From NCBI GenBank assembly GCA_963609975.1, contig CAVDMD010000055.1:1-15245 (forward strand): DNA of 15,245 nt. Reading direction: 5' to 3'. Position numbers and translations under genes: made by a program. The stretch is from UMGS973 sp963609975 (lineage in GTDB: Bacteria; Bacillota; Clostridia; Peptostreptococcales; Anaerovoracaceae). Below the pieces are notes generated by a model. The model saw only the letters and a program-made list of their open reading frames with translations. It was not told the DNA's origin and ran no database searches. This document shows positions 15,048 through 15,245 of the stretch, one piece after another (position 1 is the first letter of the stretch; each line of letters begins with the position of its first letter).

Positions 15048-15121
15048 ACAGAAAGCTATTAAAAAGCGGCAGGGTGAAGGGCAACAGGGCAGGATTATAT
15101 AAATTTAAGGCAAGTGCAGAC

Positions 15122-15151
15122 TTTACAAAGTTTTAACATTTACCTTATAAT
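15122..15151 (+). promoter_or_regulatory. Promoter for the gene starting at 15209
   Basis: TTTACA (15122-15127) and TATAAT (15146-15151) are 18 bases apart. Transcription would start near 15158, about 50 bases before the ATG. Confidence 0.65.
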
Positions 15152-15208
15152 AGACTTAACAAAACCGATATATTGTATAGCCCGAAAGATAAGAAAGGAA
15201 ATTGTACG

Positions 15209-15245
15209 ATGTCTATACGAAACAGGAAAGAAAGTATATTTTTTG
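15209..15245 (+). CDS. Start of an unidentified gene, truncated by the window end
   Basis: ATG at 15209 follows AAAGGAA (15194-15200) and a good promoter, and the frame stays open to the window end. Only MSIRNRKESIFF is visible: a basic start leading into hydrophobic residues, as before a first membrane helix. That is too little to assign a family. Confidence 0.55.
   Translation, partial: MSIRNRKESIFF

Noticed and set aside
15158..15208. Riboswitch in the leader of the last gene
   Set aside because: The leader is only about 50 bases and shows no conserved core of any riboswitch class that I recognise.
1..15245. Defence island, prophage or integrated element
   Set aside because: All genes run in one direction, are mostly housekeeping or transport genes, and show no integrase, attachment repeats, phage genes or tRNA. 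The Rpn-like gene alone is not enough.

Overview
The window reads as chromosome of a low-to-mid GC anaerobic Gram-positive, most likely a clostridial member of the Bacillota. The basis is strong GGAGG-type ribosome binding sites before nearly every gene, sigma-A-like promoters, hairpin plus U-tract terminators, a MerR regulator of the Bacillota thiol/aldehyde-sensing kind, a CofE-like ligase of the long form seen in Clostridia, and a lipoprotein peptidase. The family-level assignment is inference. All recognisable genes lie on the + strand. I see no RNA gene, CRISPR array, insertion sequence or prophage.

Layout. 1-774 is the 3' part of an Rpn/PD-(D/E)XK transposase-like nuclease gene, closed by a terminator. 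961-3950 holds glnS and a CofE-like (F420-0:gamma-glutamyl ligase family) gene as a two-gene unit. 3981-5880 is a single-gene aspS unit with its own promoter, a small dyad at the predicted transcription start and a strong terminator. The AspRS is of the type usual in Alphaproteobacteria. 5909-8590 carries a MerR regulator behind a promoter with a 12+2 bp dyad in its spacer, then a YkvI-type LeuT-fold membrane protein and an AEC-family (auxin efflux carrier) permease, ending in a strong terminator. 8617-11148 is a ddl, VOC-fold protein, seven-TM LuxR regulator operon, ending in a hairpin that sits directly before the ribosome binding site of a secreted M28 peptidase lipoprotein (11164-13329). 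13448-15020 is a DUF554 membrane protein plus DUF169 protein operon. At 15209 another gene starts and runs out of the window.

Functionally this is mostly housekeeping (two aminoacyl-tRNA synthetases, D-Ala-D-Ala ligase) mixed with transporters and regulators of unknown ligand. I do not find a clear new multi-gene defence or mobile system. The points most worth a second look are: the membrane-anchored LuxR regulator co-transcribed with ddl; the cysteine-rich MerR protein and its promoter; the CofE-like ligase between two aminoacyl-tRNA synthetase genes; the alphaproteobacterial-type AspRS; and two terminators whose 3' arm and T-run are each duplicated downstream.
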